The translations under genes were made by a program, and so were the position numbers. The notes under the pieces were generated by a model. That model worked only from the letters and a program-made list of their open reading frames with translations, had not been told where the DNA came from and searched no databases. Shown here piece after piece: positions 1 to 11,513 of a DNA stretch of 64,000 bases (its first letter is position 1; the number at the start of each line of letters is the position of its first letter). Source of the stretch: Sphingomonas rubra (GTDB taxonomy: Bacteria > Pseudomonadota > Alphaproteobacteria > Sphingomonadales > Sphingomonadaceae); NCBI RefSeq assembly GCF_900115745.1, contig NZ_FOXP01000004.1, positions 2,501 through 66,500 on the forward strand, written 5' to 3'.

Positions 1-193
1 CTTTGACATTGTGAATGGGTTCTTAAAATCGATGCCGTGAGGTATCGGCTTTGAGCGAAGCGGCGGCTCCGGCAACGGGGTTCGCGCAGCGACGAGCAAG
101 GCTGGTTCACTCATTAAATAATCTGGCTGAGATTAATCATCCCGCACCCGCGTCGAGCTAGCGCTCGACACGACCAGTACTGATTCTTGCCGA
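1..193 (+). other. rRNA internal transcribed spacer (3' part)
   Basis: This is spacer upstream of the 23S gene. I see no tRNA in it; the usual tRNA-Ile and tRNA-Ala would lie upstream of the window. Positions 10-24 are the exact reverse complement of positions 3382-3396 beyond the 5S gene. Confidence 0.7.
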
Positions 194-219
194 GTCCGGT
201 GCTGATGTTGGTGGTGTGG
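194..219 (+). other. 23S precursor processing stalk, 5' arm
   Basis: These 26 bases are perfectly complementary to positions 3048-3073 just after the 23S gene. Long flanking stems of this kind are the known RNase III substrate that releases pre-23S rRNA. The mature ends are a further 10-bp helix: 221-230 pairs with 3036-3045. Confidence 0.85.
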
Positions 220-220
220 G

Positions 221-3045
<2,825 letters not shown>

Positions 3046-3244
3046 TGCCACACCACCAACATCAGCACCGGACACAAACCGGACTGGGTGGGATGATGAC
3101 CTCCAACCAGATTATACAACACCGTGCACGGCATCGATTTGAACCAGCCCCCGAGGGAACGCTCCTCGCCACCCGTGGCGACCGGCATCCCCCCTCAGGG
3201 CTCTCATGAAGTACCACTTCATGAGAATATCTCACGCGCTCCAT

Positions 3245-3362
3245 TGCCTGGTGGCTATAGCGTCGGTGTCCCACCCGATCCCATCCCGAACTCGGCCGTG
3301 AAACCCGACTGCGCCAATGGTACTATCGCTCAAGCGATGGAAGAGTAGGTCGTCGCCAGGCA
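3245..3362 (+). rRNA. rrf: 5S ribosomal RNA
   Basis: About 118 nt beginning TGCCTGGTGGC and ending GTCGCCAGGCA, so the terminal helix 1 pairs. The CCCGATCCCATCCCGAACTC block of loop B/C is present. It follows the 23S gene after about 170 nt, in the normal order. Confidence 0.95.
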
Positions 3363-3400
3363 TTGCAGCCCGTGAGAGAACAAGAACCCATTCACATTCC

Positions 3401-3436
3401 CCCGACAAACCGTCGGGAACTGGGGCAACATGCCCC
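3401..3436 (+). other. Two small hairpins between 5S and tRNA
   Basis: CCCGAC-aaacc-GTCGGG (3401-3417) is followed by GGGGCA-aca-TGCCCC (3422-3436), directly before the tRNA. They are likely processing structures of the rRNA operon transcript; this role is inferred. Confidence 0.45.
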
Positions 3437-3439
3437 CGT

Positions 3440-3516
<77 letters not shown>

Positions 3517-3971
3517 AATAACACATCAGCTCAGATAGCCCTCTGGCGTCGGCTTCCGGCCTCGTGCTGACGCCGCAATGATCGCCGCATGGCGATCAAC
3601 TCAACGACCATCTGGGAGTCTCTCTCGCCGTGTCACTCGCGGGGCTCCTGTCGTAGTCGATAGTCCCGCAAAGCTGCTGCGTTAGCTCATCCTCTCGACG
3701 ATGCGGCCGGCGCAATCGGTGAGAATGATCGAGGCGAGCGGCGCGGCTTTTGTCTTACGGGACACGGGTGCCAGCCTCATGCCGGCCGCGATCGCGTGGG
3801 GCGTTGGAGAGGCGCTTCGGACAAGGAGAGGTCCCTCCGTCGAAATCGGCCCGGCGGAGCGGCAGGCCACGAGGCGTCCCCCGGTGGTAGCGAGGGCGGC
3901 GAGGGCGGTCGGCTCGTGGAAACAGCGTCTTCTTGGCTCGTTCTGACGCCGGATCAACGGTAGAAGCGACG
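3517..3971. other. Intergenic region after the rRNA operon, no convincing gene
   Basis: About 455 nt with no ORF I can support; the short ORFs on both strands have no recognisable motifs. A GGCGTC...GACGCC hairpin at 3545-3574 may be a weak terminator of the rRNA operon, but it lacks a T run. The promoter of the topoisomerase gene should lie at the right end. Confidence 0.5.
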
Positions 3972-5054
3972 ATGAGCGACGAAGCAGGCGAGAACATCAT
4001 CGACGCGCGCGATGCGGCGGAGAGCGCGGGGCTGGTCTATATCGACGACCAAGGGGCCGGCATCACCCGTCGCAAGAGCGGCAAGGGCTGGAGCTACCGC
4101 GACCCGAGCGGGGCGAGGATCACCGACAAGGCGGTGATCGAGCGCATCAACAAGATCGGCATTCCGCCCGCCTACACCGATGTCTGGATCTGCGCGGACG
4201 AGCGCGGCCATATCCAGGCGACCGGCCGCGATGCCAAGGGACGCAAGCAGTACCGCTATCACGAACGTTTCCGGGAGGTGCGCGACAGCACAAAATACGA
4301 GCATATGCTGACCTTCGCCGAGGTGTTGCCCGGCATTCGCGAGCGTATCGACGCCGACATGCGCCGTCGTGGCCTGCCGCGCGAGAAGGTGCTGGCGACG
4401 GTCGTCCGCCTGCTGGAGACGACGATGATCCGCGTGGGCAATGCCGATTACGCCAAGCAGAACCGGAGCTATGGCTTGACCACCCTCAACGACCGGCACG
4501 TCGAGGTGGATGGCGGTGAGTTGAAGTTCCGTTTCAAGGGGAAGAGTGGCAAGCAGTGGAACCTGAAGCTGGCCGATCGCCGGGTGGCGAAGATCGTCAA
4601 GCAGAGCCAGGATTTGCCCGGCCAGCACCTGTTCCAGTATCTGGACGACGAGGGCGAGCAGCGCGAGGTCACGTCGAGCGACGTCAACGCCTATCTGCGC
4701 GAGATCAGCGGCAGCGCGATCACGGCCAAGGATTTTCGCACCTGGACCGGCACCGTACTCGCCGCCCTGGCGCTGGCCGAGTTCGAGAAGTTCGACAGCG
4801 AGGCCGCCGCGAAGAGGAATGTCCGCGCCGCCATCGAGAAGGTGTCGGCCAAGCTCGGCAACACGCCGGCCGTGTGCCGCCGCTGCTACGTGCACCCGGA
4901 GGTGATCGACAGCTACATGTCGGAGACGCTGGTGCTGGAGATCGAGCAGGAGGTCGAGCGCGAGCTGCGCGACAATGTGGCAGGACTACGGCCCGAGGAG
5001 GCGCTGGTGCTCGCCTTTTTGCAGCGGCGCCTGTCCGACAAGCTGGCCGCTTGA
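3972..5054 (+). CDS. DNA topoisomerase IB (poxvirus-type)
   Basis: 360 aa. Type IB topoisomerases relax supercoils through a 3'-phosphotyrosyl intermediate. The N-terminal block (GIPPAYTDVWIC, then HIQATGRDAKGRKQYRYH) matches the bacterial TopIB family. The catalytic domain has the LLETTMIRVGN and SYGLTTL segments with catalytic Arg. A Tyr nucleophile is expected in the C-terminal RRCYVHPEVIDSYM segment, so the enzyme appears complete. An upstream in-frame start at 3933 would add 13 unconserved residues, so I chose the ATG at 3972. The gene stands alone, with no operon partner evident. Length is typical of chromosomal bacterial TopIB. Confidence 0.92.
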   Translation: MSDEAGENIIDARDAAESAGLVYIDDQGAGITRRKSGKGWSYRDPSGARITDKAVIERINKIGIPPAYTDVWICADERGHIQATGRDAKGRKQYRYHERFREVRDSTKYEHMLTFAEVLPGIRERIDADMRRRGLPREKVLATVVRLLETTMIRVGNADYAKQNRSYGLTTLNDRHVEVDGGELKFRFKGKSGKQWNLKLADRRVAKIVKQSQDLPGQHLFQYLDDEGEQREVTSSDVNAYLREISGSAITAKDFRTWTGTVLAALALAEFEKFDSEAAAKRNVRAAIEKVSAKLGNTPAVCRRCYVHPEVIDSYMSETLVLEIEQEVERELRDNVAGLRPEEALVLAFLQRRLSDKLAA

Positions 5055-5120
5055 TGCGGCTCCACCTCCGCGCCGGCCGACGACGGGGTCCGGCGTGTAT
5101 GATGTGCCCGGAGCATGTCG

Positions 5121-6209
5121 ATGCGGGGTGACCCGTCGGGGCGCGGAACGGTACGGGTCATCGTCGGCCGGCTGTTCGCGACGGTCGCGTGCGTCCTGGC
5201 GGTCGCGACGCTGGTCAGTTTGATCCCGTCCAATTCCTGGTGGATACGCGCGCTCGACTTCCCCCGGCTGCTGATCCTGGTGGCGATCGGGGTGACGGCG
5301 ATCGGCGTTGCCGTCACGATGATCGGCCGATGGGCCTGGATCGTCATCGCGGTACTGGCATTCGCCGCGGGGCTGCAGGCGTGGCGGATCTATCCTTATT
5401 ATTGGTTCGCGCCGGTCGAGGTCGCCCGTGCCGACCGGGTTGCTCCGGACGACCGCGCGTCGTGCTTCTCCGTGCTGGGGCTGAACGTCTACCAGCACAA
5501 TCGCGACTACACGCCCACGCGCCGCCTGATCGACCGGATGAAGCCCGACATCCTGCTGCTGATGGAAACCGACCAACGCTGGGTCAGCGCGCTCGCGCCG
5601 TCGCTGGTGCGCTATCGTACACGGGTCGTGCGGCCGCTCGGCAACACCTATGGCTTGGTGTTCGCGACCAACCTGCCCGTCCGCTCGGCAGGAACGCGCA
5701 ACATCACCGACCGGGATACGCCGACGCTCTACGCGCGGCTGTCGGCCCGCGACGGCAGGCCGTTCGACTATGTCGGCCTGCACCCCCGCCCGCCATTGCC
5801 GGGGCAGGATACCGACCTGCGTGATCGCAAGATCGAGCACGCCGCGCTCGCCGTCGCCGATCATGACGTACCCAGGATGGCGATGGGCGACTTCAACGAC
5901 GTCGCATGGTCGCGCACCACGCAGCTGTTCAAGCAGGTCGGCGGCTTCCTCGATCCGCGCATCGGACGCGGGAGCTTTCCGAGCTTTCCGGCCGACTACG
6001 TCTCGCTCGGCTGGCCGCTCGACCAGCTGTTCCTGTCGCCCGGCTTCACCTTCCGGGACCTGCGCATCCTGCCGGACGTGCATTCCGACCACCGGCCGCT
6101 CGCCGCGACGGTTTGCCTGGCCGGTGACCGCGCTCGCGCGCGGAATGGCTCGCCCGACGATCTCGATGCGCAGGCCCGTGCCGCGGCACGATCGATGTCG
6201 GAACGCTAG
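5121..6209 (+). CDS. Membrane-anchored endonuclease/exonuclease/phosphatase family protein
   Basis: About 362 aa. The first 100 residues hold about three hydrophobic segments, followed by a soluble EEP fold of about 230 aa. Visible EEP motifs are LGLNVYQHN (first strand), LLLMETDQRW (metal-binding Glu), HPRPPLPG, MGDFNDVAWS (Asp/Asn pair) and SDHRPL near the end. This architecture is like YafD-type proteins, whose substrates are mostly unknown; phosphodiester hydrolysis outside the cytoplasm is plausible. The GGAG at 5110-5113 is too close to the ATG at 5115 but fits the ATG at 5121. Confidence 0.85.
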   Translation: MRGDPSGRGTVRVIVGRLFATVACVLAVATLVSLIPSNSWWIRALDFPRLLILVAIGVTAIGVAVTMIGRWAWIVIAVLAFAAGLQAWRIYPYYWFAPVEVARADRVAPDDRASCFSVLGLNVYQHNRDYTPTRRLIDRMKPDILLLMETDQRWVSALAPSLVRYRTRVVRPLGNTYGLVFATNLPVRSAGTRNITDRDTPTLYARLSARDGRPFDYVGLHPRPPLPGQDTDLRDRKIEHAALAVADHDVPRMAMGDFNDVAWSRTTQLFKQVGGFLDPRIGRGSFPSFPADYVSLGWPLDQLFLSPGFTFRDLRILPDVHSDHRPLAATVCLAGDRARARNGSPDDLDAQARAAARSMSER

Positions 6210-6210
6210 G

Positions 6211-6358
6211 ACGGATCGACATTCGGCATTTTTCCACCCCGGTTAAGGCCGGGGTCCAGTCGGGAAGGTCGTGGAAGAGGTGCGACGACCGATCGTTCGC
6301 GTCTCCCAGCTGGGCCCCGGCCTTCGCCGGGGTGACGAGCGCTGAATGTCGATCCGCC
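6211..6358. repeat. REPIN/MITE-like palindromic element
   Basis: Two inverted CCCCGG...CCGGGG palindromes (near 6237-6255 and 6315-6332) are nested inside a longer imperfect inverted repeat. The outer arm 6211-6227 is the near-exact reverse complement of 6341-6357. A similar double palindrome occurs at 33194-33285 and a single one at 63912-63933. The architecture resembles REPIN doublets mobilised by RAYT transposases; no transposase is encoded here. Confidence 0.65.
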
Positions 6359-6372
6359 CTGGGCGATGCTGT

Positions 6373-6504
6373 TCAACGCGTTCGACGTCGTTCCCACAAT
6401 GGCACTCGTGTCGCGTTGGACGCCGCCTCCATCATGCCGGGCGAGGTGATCTGCCAGCCGGCGCTGGTGCCGCGGCCCACCACGATCACGTCGACCTCGT
6501 CCAT
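6373..6504 (-). CDS. Possible small ORF of 44 aa, unrecognised
   Basis: An ATG-initiated frame just downstream of the monooxygenase-hydrolase gene, beginning MDEVDVIVVGRGTSAGWQ. It could be a small gene or a decayed remnant. I do not recognise a family and there is no strong ribosome binding site. It is recorded because it fills part of an otherwise gene-free gap of about 330 nt (6210-6537). Confidence 0.2.
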   Translation of the reverse strand: MDEVDVIVVGRGTSAGWQITSPGMMEAASNATRVPLWERRRTR

Positions 6505-6537
6505 CGTCGTTCTCGCTCGGCGGGGGCGACGGCGCGA

Positions 6538-9000
6538 TCAGCGGGGAGAGCGGGTCGCCTGCATCCGGACCCAGTCGGCGGTCTCGTCCGGCCGGGTGAC
6601 GGGAATCATGTGACCGCCATCGATCAGCGTCAGCGCTGCCGCGGGCAGCGCCTCGGCGAGCCGGCGGCCGTGGAGTTCGGGGTCGAGCACCCGATCCTCG
6701 CGACCGTAGAGGATGGCGACGGGCAGCCGCAGCTCGCCGTAGCGCGCAACCATGCCGGGCAGGTCGTCGTTGGCGGCGACCAGATCGGCGGCGGCGGCCT
6801 GGAAGTTGCCGGGCCGCGCGACCAGTGCGCCGCCGCCGCGGGTCGCGAAGTCGGCGGGCACCGGCTCGGGCGCGAACGCGGCTTCCGCCCCCTTCTGCCC
6901 GGCGAGCATCGCGGCAGGGGTGGCGAGCGTCCAGGCGACCGCCTTGCGGGCCAGCGGCGAGGCGATGGCGAGCCGCTCGAATGCACCGGGCACGGTGTCG
7001 ACCGGCTGGGTGAGCGGCGCGATCAAGGCGAGGCCGCCGACCGCCGCCGGATGGTCGAGCGCGAGCGCGAGCGCCACCGCGCCGCCGAGCGAATGGCCGA
7101 CGACGAGCGGCCGCTCCAGCCCCAGTGTCTGGGCGAAGCGCGCGATCTGCGCCGCCTGCGCGCGGACGTTCGCCGCCTCGCCCGCTACCGAATAGCCCGA
7201 GCCCGGCCGGTCGATCAGGATGACGCGGTGGTCGGCGGCGAGCCGGTCGAGCAGCGCGTAGCTGAAGTTGCGCATCTGCCCGGCCAGACCGTGGATCATC
7301 AGGATGGTCGGTCCTTCGCCGCGCTCCAGATAGTGCATGCGGCGGCCGTCGACGTCGACGAAGCGGCCGTCGACGGGCACCATCCGCTCGATCCGCCGCT
7401 CGGTCAGCTTGGCGAACAGCGCCAGACCGGCGACGGTGGCGACCGCCGCCGCCGCGGCGACCGTGCCGATGGGAAGCGACGAGCGGGGGGCCGGCGTGGC
7501 GGTGGCCGCGGGGGAGGGGCCGGGGACGGTTCCGTTCCGCTCGGCGAAGTGCATCACGCCGTCCTCCAGCTTGCCGAACTTGAGCGCGGCGAGATCCAGC
7601 GCGTAATTCTGGTGGACGCGCCACGGCGCCTTCGACCCCTGATGCGGCAGGATGGCGTTGGCGCGCTGGACGTAGCCGGAGGTGAACCCCAGCATCGGCT
7701 CGGGCGTGACCGAGGGATCGTCGCGGCGCGGCGTGCACGACGCGTAGCCGTGCGCGTCCATGTGGCGGATCAGGCGACAGGCGTAGCGCGCCGACAGGTC
7801 GCACTTCAGCGTCCAAGATGCGTTGGTATAGCCGAAGGCGAGCGCCAGATTGGGCACGTCGCTCAACATCATGCCCTTGTAGATCAGCCGGTCGGCAGGA
7901 TTTACGACCGTGCCGTCGACCGTCAGCTCGATACCGCCCATCAGCCGCATGACGAGGCCGGTCGCGGTGACGACGATGTCGGCGGCCAGCTCCCGGCCCG
8001 ACTCCAGTGCGATGCCGCTTGCCGTGAAGCGGTCGATCCGGTCGGTGACAATCGCCGCCTTGCCGGCGCGCATCGCCCCGAACAGGTCGGCGTCGGGGAT
8101 GAGGCAGATGCGCTGGTCCCAGGGGGCGTAGCGCGGCTCGAAGTCGCGTTCGATCTCGTAATTGTCGGGCAGTTGCGCGCGCACGCCCTTCAGGATCAGC
8201 GCCTTCATCCTGTCCGGCCGCTTGCGCGCATAGGCGTAGGTGGCGATGCCGAGCCCGACGCTCTTCCACTTGGCCGCCGTGCCCGCGAGCTTGCGGGGCA
8301 GGACGCGGTGGGCGACGCTGGCGAACCCGTCCCGCGACGGGCGCGAGACGATGTAGGTGGGCGAGCGCTGGAGCATCGTCACGTGCGCGGCCCGGTCGGC
8401 GAGGGAGGGCACCAGCGTGACGGCGGTGGCGCCGCTGCCGATCACGACGACGCGCTTGCCCGTCCAGTCGAGCTGCTCGGGCCAGTGCTGCGGGTGGACG
8501 ATGTCGCCGGCGAAGTCCTCGACACCCTTGAACGCCGGGGTGAAGCCCGCGGCATAGTCGTAATAGCCGCTGGCCATGTAGAGGAAGGCGCAGGTGATCC
8601 GGCTCGCGGCCCCGTCGCGCTCGATCTCGACGGTCCAGGTCGCGTCGGCGGAGGACCAGGCGGCGCGGACCACGCGCGTGCCGAAGCGGATGTGCGCGTC
8701 GATGCCGAATTCGCGCGCGGTGTCGGCGATATAGTCGCGGATCGCTTCGCCCCCGGCGATCGCCCGGTCGCTCGGCCAGGGGCGGAAAGGGAAGCCCAGC
8801 GTGTACATGTCCGAATCCGAGCGGATGCCGGGATAGCGGAACAGGTCCCACGTGCCGCCGATCGCGTCGCGCGCCTCCAGGATCGCGTAGCGCTTGCCCG
8901 CGCACTCGGTCTGGAGCCGGTAGGCGGCATCGATGCCCGACAGGCCGGCACCGACGATCAGAACATCGAAATGCTCGGGCGGCGGGGTGTCGGTTGCCAT
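6538..9000 (-). CDS. Baeyer-Villiger monooxygenase fused to alpha/beta hydrolase
   Basis: 820 aa in two domains. Residues 1-490 are a class B flavin monooxygenase: N-terminal FAD-binding VLIVGAGLSGIDAA, a second NADP-binding VVVIGSGATAVTL, and a BVMO fingerprint FAGDIVHPQHW (F-x-G-x3-H-x3-W). A Pro/Ala linker and a hydrophobic stretch (about 509-528) lead to an alpha/beta hydrolase. That domain has HGLAG (about 570), the nucleophile elbow GHSLGG (Ser about 637), an Asp in GREDRVLD, and His in GGHM (about 797). BVMOs insert oxygen into ketones to give esters or lactones, so a fused esterase could hydrolyse the product; that coupling is inference. The start ATG at 9000 is chosen because the FAD motif follows within 15 residues. 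It is divergent from a TetR gene. Confidence 0.88.
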   Translation of the reverse strand: MATDTPPPEHFDVLIVGAGLSGIDAAYRLQTECAGKRYAILEARDAIGGTWDLFRYPGIRSDSDMYTLGFPFRPWPSDRAIAGGEAIRDYIADTAREFGIDAHIRFGTRVVRAAWSSADATWTVEIERDGAASRITCAFLYMASGYYDYAAGFTPAFKGVEDFAGDIVHPQHWPEQLDWTGKRVVVIGSGATAVTLVPSLADRAAHVTMLQRSPTYIVSRPSRDGFASVAHRVLPRKLAGTAAKWKSVGLGIATYAYARKRPDRMKALILKGVRAQLPDNYEIERDFEPRYAPWDQRICLIPDADLFGAMRAGKAAIVTDRIDRFTASGIALESGRELAADIVVTATGLVMRLMGGIELTVDGTVVNPADRLIYKGMMLSDVPNLALAFGYTNASWTLKCDLSARYACRLIRHMDAHGYASCTPRRDDPSVTPEPMLGFTSGYVQRANAILPHQGSKAPWRVHQNYALDLAALKFGKLEDGVMHFAERNGTVPGPSPAATATPAPRSSLPIGTVAAAAAVATVAGLALFAKLTERRIERMVPVDGRFVDVDGRRMHYLERGEGPTILMIHGLAGQMRNFSYALLDRLAADHRVILIDRPGSGYSVAGEAANVRAQAAQIARFAQTLGLERPLVVGHSLGGAVALALALDHPAAVGGLALIAPLTQPVDTVPGAFERLAIASPLARKAVAWTLATPAAMLAGQKGAEAAFAPEPVPADFATRGGGALVARPGNFQAAAADLVAANDDLPGMVARYGELRLPVAILYGREDRVLDPELHGRRLAEALPAAALTLIDGGHMIPVTRPDETADWVRMQATRSPR

Positions 9001-9060
9001 GGCGGACTGCTCCGATAAGGTCGGGATCGACGAGGAATATCTGGAAACAAGGCTTATCAC

Positions 9061-9741
9061 TTGGGCTCGACACCGGCAAGCGGACAGGGGCGGCGCTACG
9101 CGGGCGCGTCCGCGGTCGAGCGCCGCGGCGAACGACGCGAGCGGCTGATCCGCGCGGCGATCGCGCTCTACGGGGAGCGTGGCTACCGCCAGACCACGGT
9201 GACCGCCGTCTGCCGCGCGGCCGGCCTCACGCCCCGCTACTTCTACGAGGCGTTCGCCGGCAGCGAGGCATTGCTGCTCGCCACGCTCCAGGAAGTGTCA
9301 GATTACGTGGCGCAGCACGTCGCCGCCGCGGTCGTCGGCGTCGACGGCACGCCGGACGAGCGGTTACGCGCGCTGCTCGCCGCTTATTATCGCCTGCTGC
9401 GCGACGATCCGGCGAGCGCGCGCGTGTTCCTGTCGGAAGTGTCGGGCATCGACGAGGCGGTCGACGCGCTGTTCACCCGCTCGACGGTCGCGTTCGCGGA
9501 CCTGATCGCGCGCACGTTGGACCCGGCACATGTCGATGGTGCGACCGCGCCGCTCGCGCGCGCCGGCGCGATGCACGGGCTGCTCGCGATCGCGCGCCAT
9601 TGGGTGGGTGAGGGCTGTGCCGAACCGGTCGATATCCTCATCAAGGCAGCGGTGCCGTTGTGCTGGATGCTCGTCGATACCGACACCGGGTATCGTGTCG
9701 CCTCCGGGTCGTCGGGTGGAATCAATGAAGGCGGATCATGA
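9061..9741 (+). CDS. TetR family transcriptional regulator
   Basis: 226 aa from a TTG start. The N-terminal helix-turn-helix is typical: RLIRAAIALYGERGYRQTTV then VCRAAGLTPRYFYEAF. The C-terminal ligand domain has no recognisable subfamily motif. It is transcribed divergently from the monooxygenase-hydrolase gene with a 60-bp shared upstream region, so it probably controls that gene; this is inferred from layout. Its 3' end overlaps the 3' end of the convergent cytochrome c gene by 6 bp. Confidence 0.88.
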   Translation: MGSTPASGQGRRYAGASAVERRGERRERLIRAAIALYGERGYRQTTVTAVCRAAGLTPRYFYEAFAGSEALLLATLQEVSDYVAQHVAAAVVGVDGTPDERLRALLAAYYRLLRDDPASARVFLSEVSGIDEAVDALFTRSTVAFADLIARTLDPAHVDGATAPLARAGAMHGLLAIARHWVGEGCAEPVDILIKAAVPLCWMLVDTDTGYRVASGSSGGINEGGS

Positions 9742-10206
9742 TCGCGACGGCGGCACGTTCGGGGCGGGATCCTGCGCGCTGCCGCTCGGCGCGCCGCCCG
9801 ACTGGCCGGGCATGCCGACGAGATACTGCACGATGGCATCGACGTCCGCCGCGCGAACGGGTGCCTTGTAGACCTCGCGCATCTTGGTGACCGTCGCGCG
9901 CCACTGTTCCGCGGACAGCCTGGGCTGGTCTAGGGCCATGCTGGCCGAGTGGCAGGCCGTGCAGTTCGCGTTGACGAGATCGGATCGGGGGCCTTCGGGA
10001 AAAATCGCCTCGTCCGCGGGAAGCTCGATCGCCGTCGATGTGAGGCGGACGCCTCTCGCCCCGACGCTGCTGGCGGGAACGCCCGTGGCGGAAGGCGCGC
10101 GGGGTGGCGGGGACGGTCGGTCGTGCGGAGCGCCGACGAGCACGAGGACGATCGCCGTCAGCGCGATCACGCCGCCCGCCAGCAGACCGGTCGATGGAGC
10201 CCTCAC
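9736..10206 (-). CDS. sorB: Sulfite dehydrogenase cytochrome c subunit (SorB-like)
   Basis: 156 aa from a GTG start preceded by GAGGAG, 11 nt after the molybdoenzyme gene. An N-terminal hydrophobic segment (TGLLAGGVIALTAIVLVLVG) is an anchor or signal peptide. One haem c site, CTACH, and methionines downstream (TKMREV, LVGMPG) offer an axial ligand. In SorAB enzymes the cytochrome passes electrons from sulfite oxidation to the respiratory chain in the periplasm. Pairing with the adjacent SorA-like gene supports the call; the protein alone would only be a small monohaem cytochrome c. Confidence 0.8.
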   Translation of the reverse strand: MRAPSTGLLAGGVIALTAIVLVLVGAPHDRPSPPPRAPSATGVPASSVGARGVRLTSTAIELPADEAIFPEGPRSDLVNANCTACHSASMALDQPRLSAEQWRATVTKMREVYKAPVRAADVDAIVQYLVGMPGQSGGAPSGSAQDPAPNVPPSRS

Positions 10207-10217
10207 GTCCGATCTCC

Positions 10218-11450
10218 TCAAGCAGCGACGACGTGCGTCGTCTCGATGTTGCCGCGCATATAGCCGCCCGGGTTCCAGATCGGCGTCGCCGGCTGTGCCA
10301 CTCCCCGCGTGTTCCAGCACCTGGTCATGATGGCGTTGGTTCCGCGTCTCAGCGGCACGCGGCCGTCCCAGCGGCGGAAGCCGTAGCGCCCTTCGTCCGG
10401 ACCCAGAGCGGTTCGATACCAAGTTCGGCCGCCGTCGGACGACACGTCGACCTTGGCCATCCCGCAGTCGCCTCCCATCGCGATCCCGCCGACCGGAATG
10501 CTCGGTTCCCAGGCGACCACCTGCCCATCGGGCAGGCTGGTCATCCAGCTCCGCGGGATCATGCGGTTGATGGGAATGGTCGGGAAGTCCTTGGAGCCGG
10601 GGGCGACGTTCGCGCGCGGCGTCGCCGGGATCTTGTAGGCTTTCGCCATCCAATAGTGATCGTCCGCGTGCGGCAGCACTTGAATCGAGTTCAGCGCCTT
10701 GATCCAGTAGGTCGAGTACCAGCCGGGCACGACCAGTCGGATGGGGAAGCCGTTCAGCATGGGCAATTGCTCGCCGTTCATGCCGAACGCGATCATCACC
10801 TCGCCGTCGCGCGCGTGATCGATGTCGAGGGACTTGGCGAAGTCCGGCCCGTCCGGCGTCAGCGGTCGATCGAGCGCGCCGAATCGCACCTGGACGGCGC
10901 CCGCCTTGACGCCCGCGAGATCGAGGATGTCGCGCAGCCGTACGCCGAGCCACTTGGCGTTGCCCATGGCGCCGTGCCCCCATTGCGCACCCGCGACCCG
11001 CGGCTGGAAGAGGCCTCGGCTGTTTCCCGAGCATTGATTGACGGCCGGGATCTCGACGCGCGGCAGCCGGAGCAGCTGCGCCAGGCCGATCGACAGCGGG
11101 CGGGTGACGTGGCCGCCCACCCTTAATCGGAAGGTCTCGACATCCACGGCGGTGGGTATGTCGGCCCAGTGCCAGCGCACGAAGAACCGGTCGTTGGGCG
11201 TGAAGATGGAGCGGTCGAAGACCTCCATCGGCGTCTCCAGCAGCGGAGGGCGGGTCCGCTGGAGGATCATGCTGCCCTTGCCGGGAAAGGCGCTGGTCAA
11301 CGTCCGCTCCGCATTGCCGCCGGGCAGATGCAGGTCGACGGTCCGCTGGGCGATCGCGGGAACCGCGGCGCCGACCGCGCCCAGCACGCCTGCGGCCAGC
11401 AGCCGCCGGCGACTGGTCTCCGCCGCCATTCGGGCGTCAAGCATATTCAT
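10218..11450 (-). CDS. sorA: SorA-like sulfite dehydrogenase, molybdopterin subunit
   Basis: 410 aa. The N-terminus TSRRRLLAAGVLGAVGAAVP is a twin-arginine signal, so a folded molybdoenzyme is exported. The sulfite oxidase fold is clear: the molybdenum-ligating Cys in NQCSGNSRGLF, the WGHGAMGNAKWLGV segment, and a C-terminal dimerisation domain (GGDCGMAKVDVSSDGGRTW). Family members oxidise sulfite to sulfate; some relatives (YedY/MsrP) act differently, but the pairing with a cytochrome c favours SorA. GGAG lies just upstream of the ATG. It follows the exporter gene by 63 nt and probably disposes of sulfite made by the monooxygenase of this operon. Confidence 0.86.
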   Translation of the reverse strand: MNMLDARMAAETSRRRLLAAGVLGAVGAAVPAIAQRTVDLHLPGGNAERTLTSAFPGKGSMILQRTRPPLLETPMEVFDRSIFTPNDRFFVRWHWADIPTAVDVETFRLRVGGHVTRPLSIGLAQLLRLPRVEIPAVNQCSGNSRGLFQPRVAGAQWGHGAMGNAKWLGVRLRDILDLAGVKAGAVQVRFGALDRPLTPDGPDFAKSLDIDHARDGEVMIAFGMNGEQLPMLNGFPIRLVVPGWYSTYWIKALNSIQVLPHADDHYWMAKAYKIPATPRANVAPGSKDFPTIPINRMIPRSWMTSLPDGQVVAWEPSIPVGGIAMGGDCGMAKVDVSSDGGRTWYRTALGPDEGRYGFRRWDGRVPLRRGTNAIMTRCWNTRGVAQPATPIWNPGGYMRGNIETTHVVAA

Positions 11451-11513
11451 CTGGAGCTCCGATCCATGACAGAGGGAAAGGAGAGGGTTCCCGGTCGGAT
11501 GGCGAGTGGCCGT

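Noticed and set aside
3701..3957. ORFs of 81-91 aa on both strands before the topoisomerase gene
   Set aside because: No motif, no ribosome binding site and mutually overlapping; probably not genes.
6346..9018. An 890-aa plus-strand frame opposite the monooxygenase-hydrolase
   Set aside because: Antisense shadow with skewed composition; the opposite strand has clear FAD, BVMO and hydrolase motifs.
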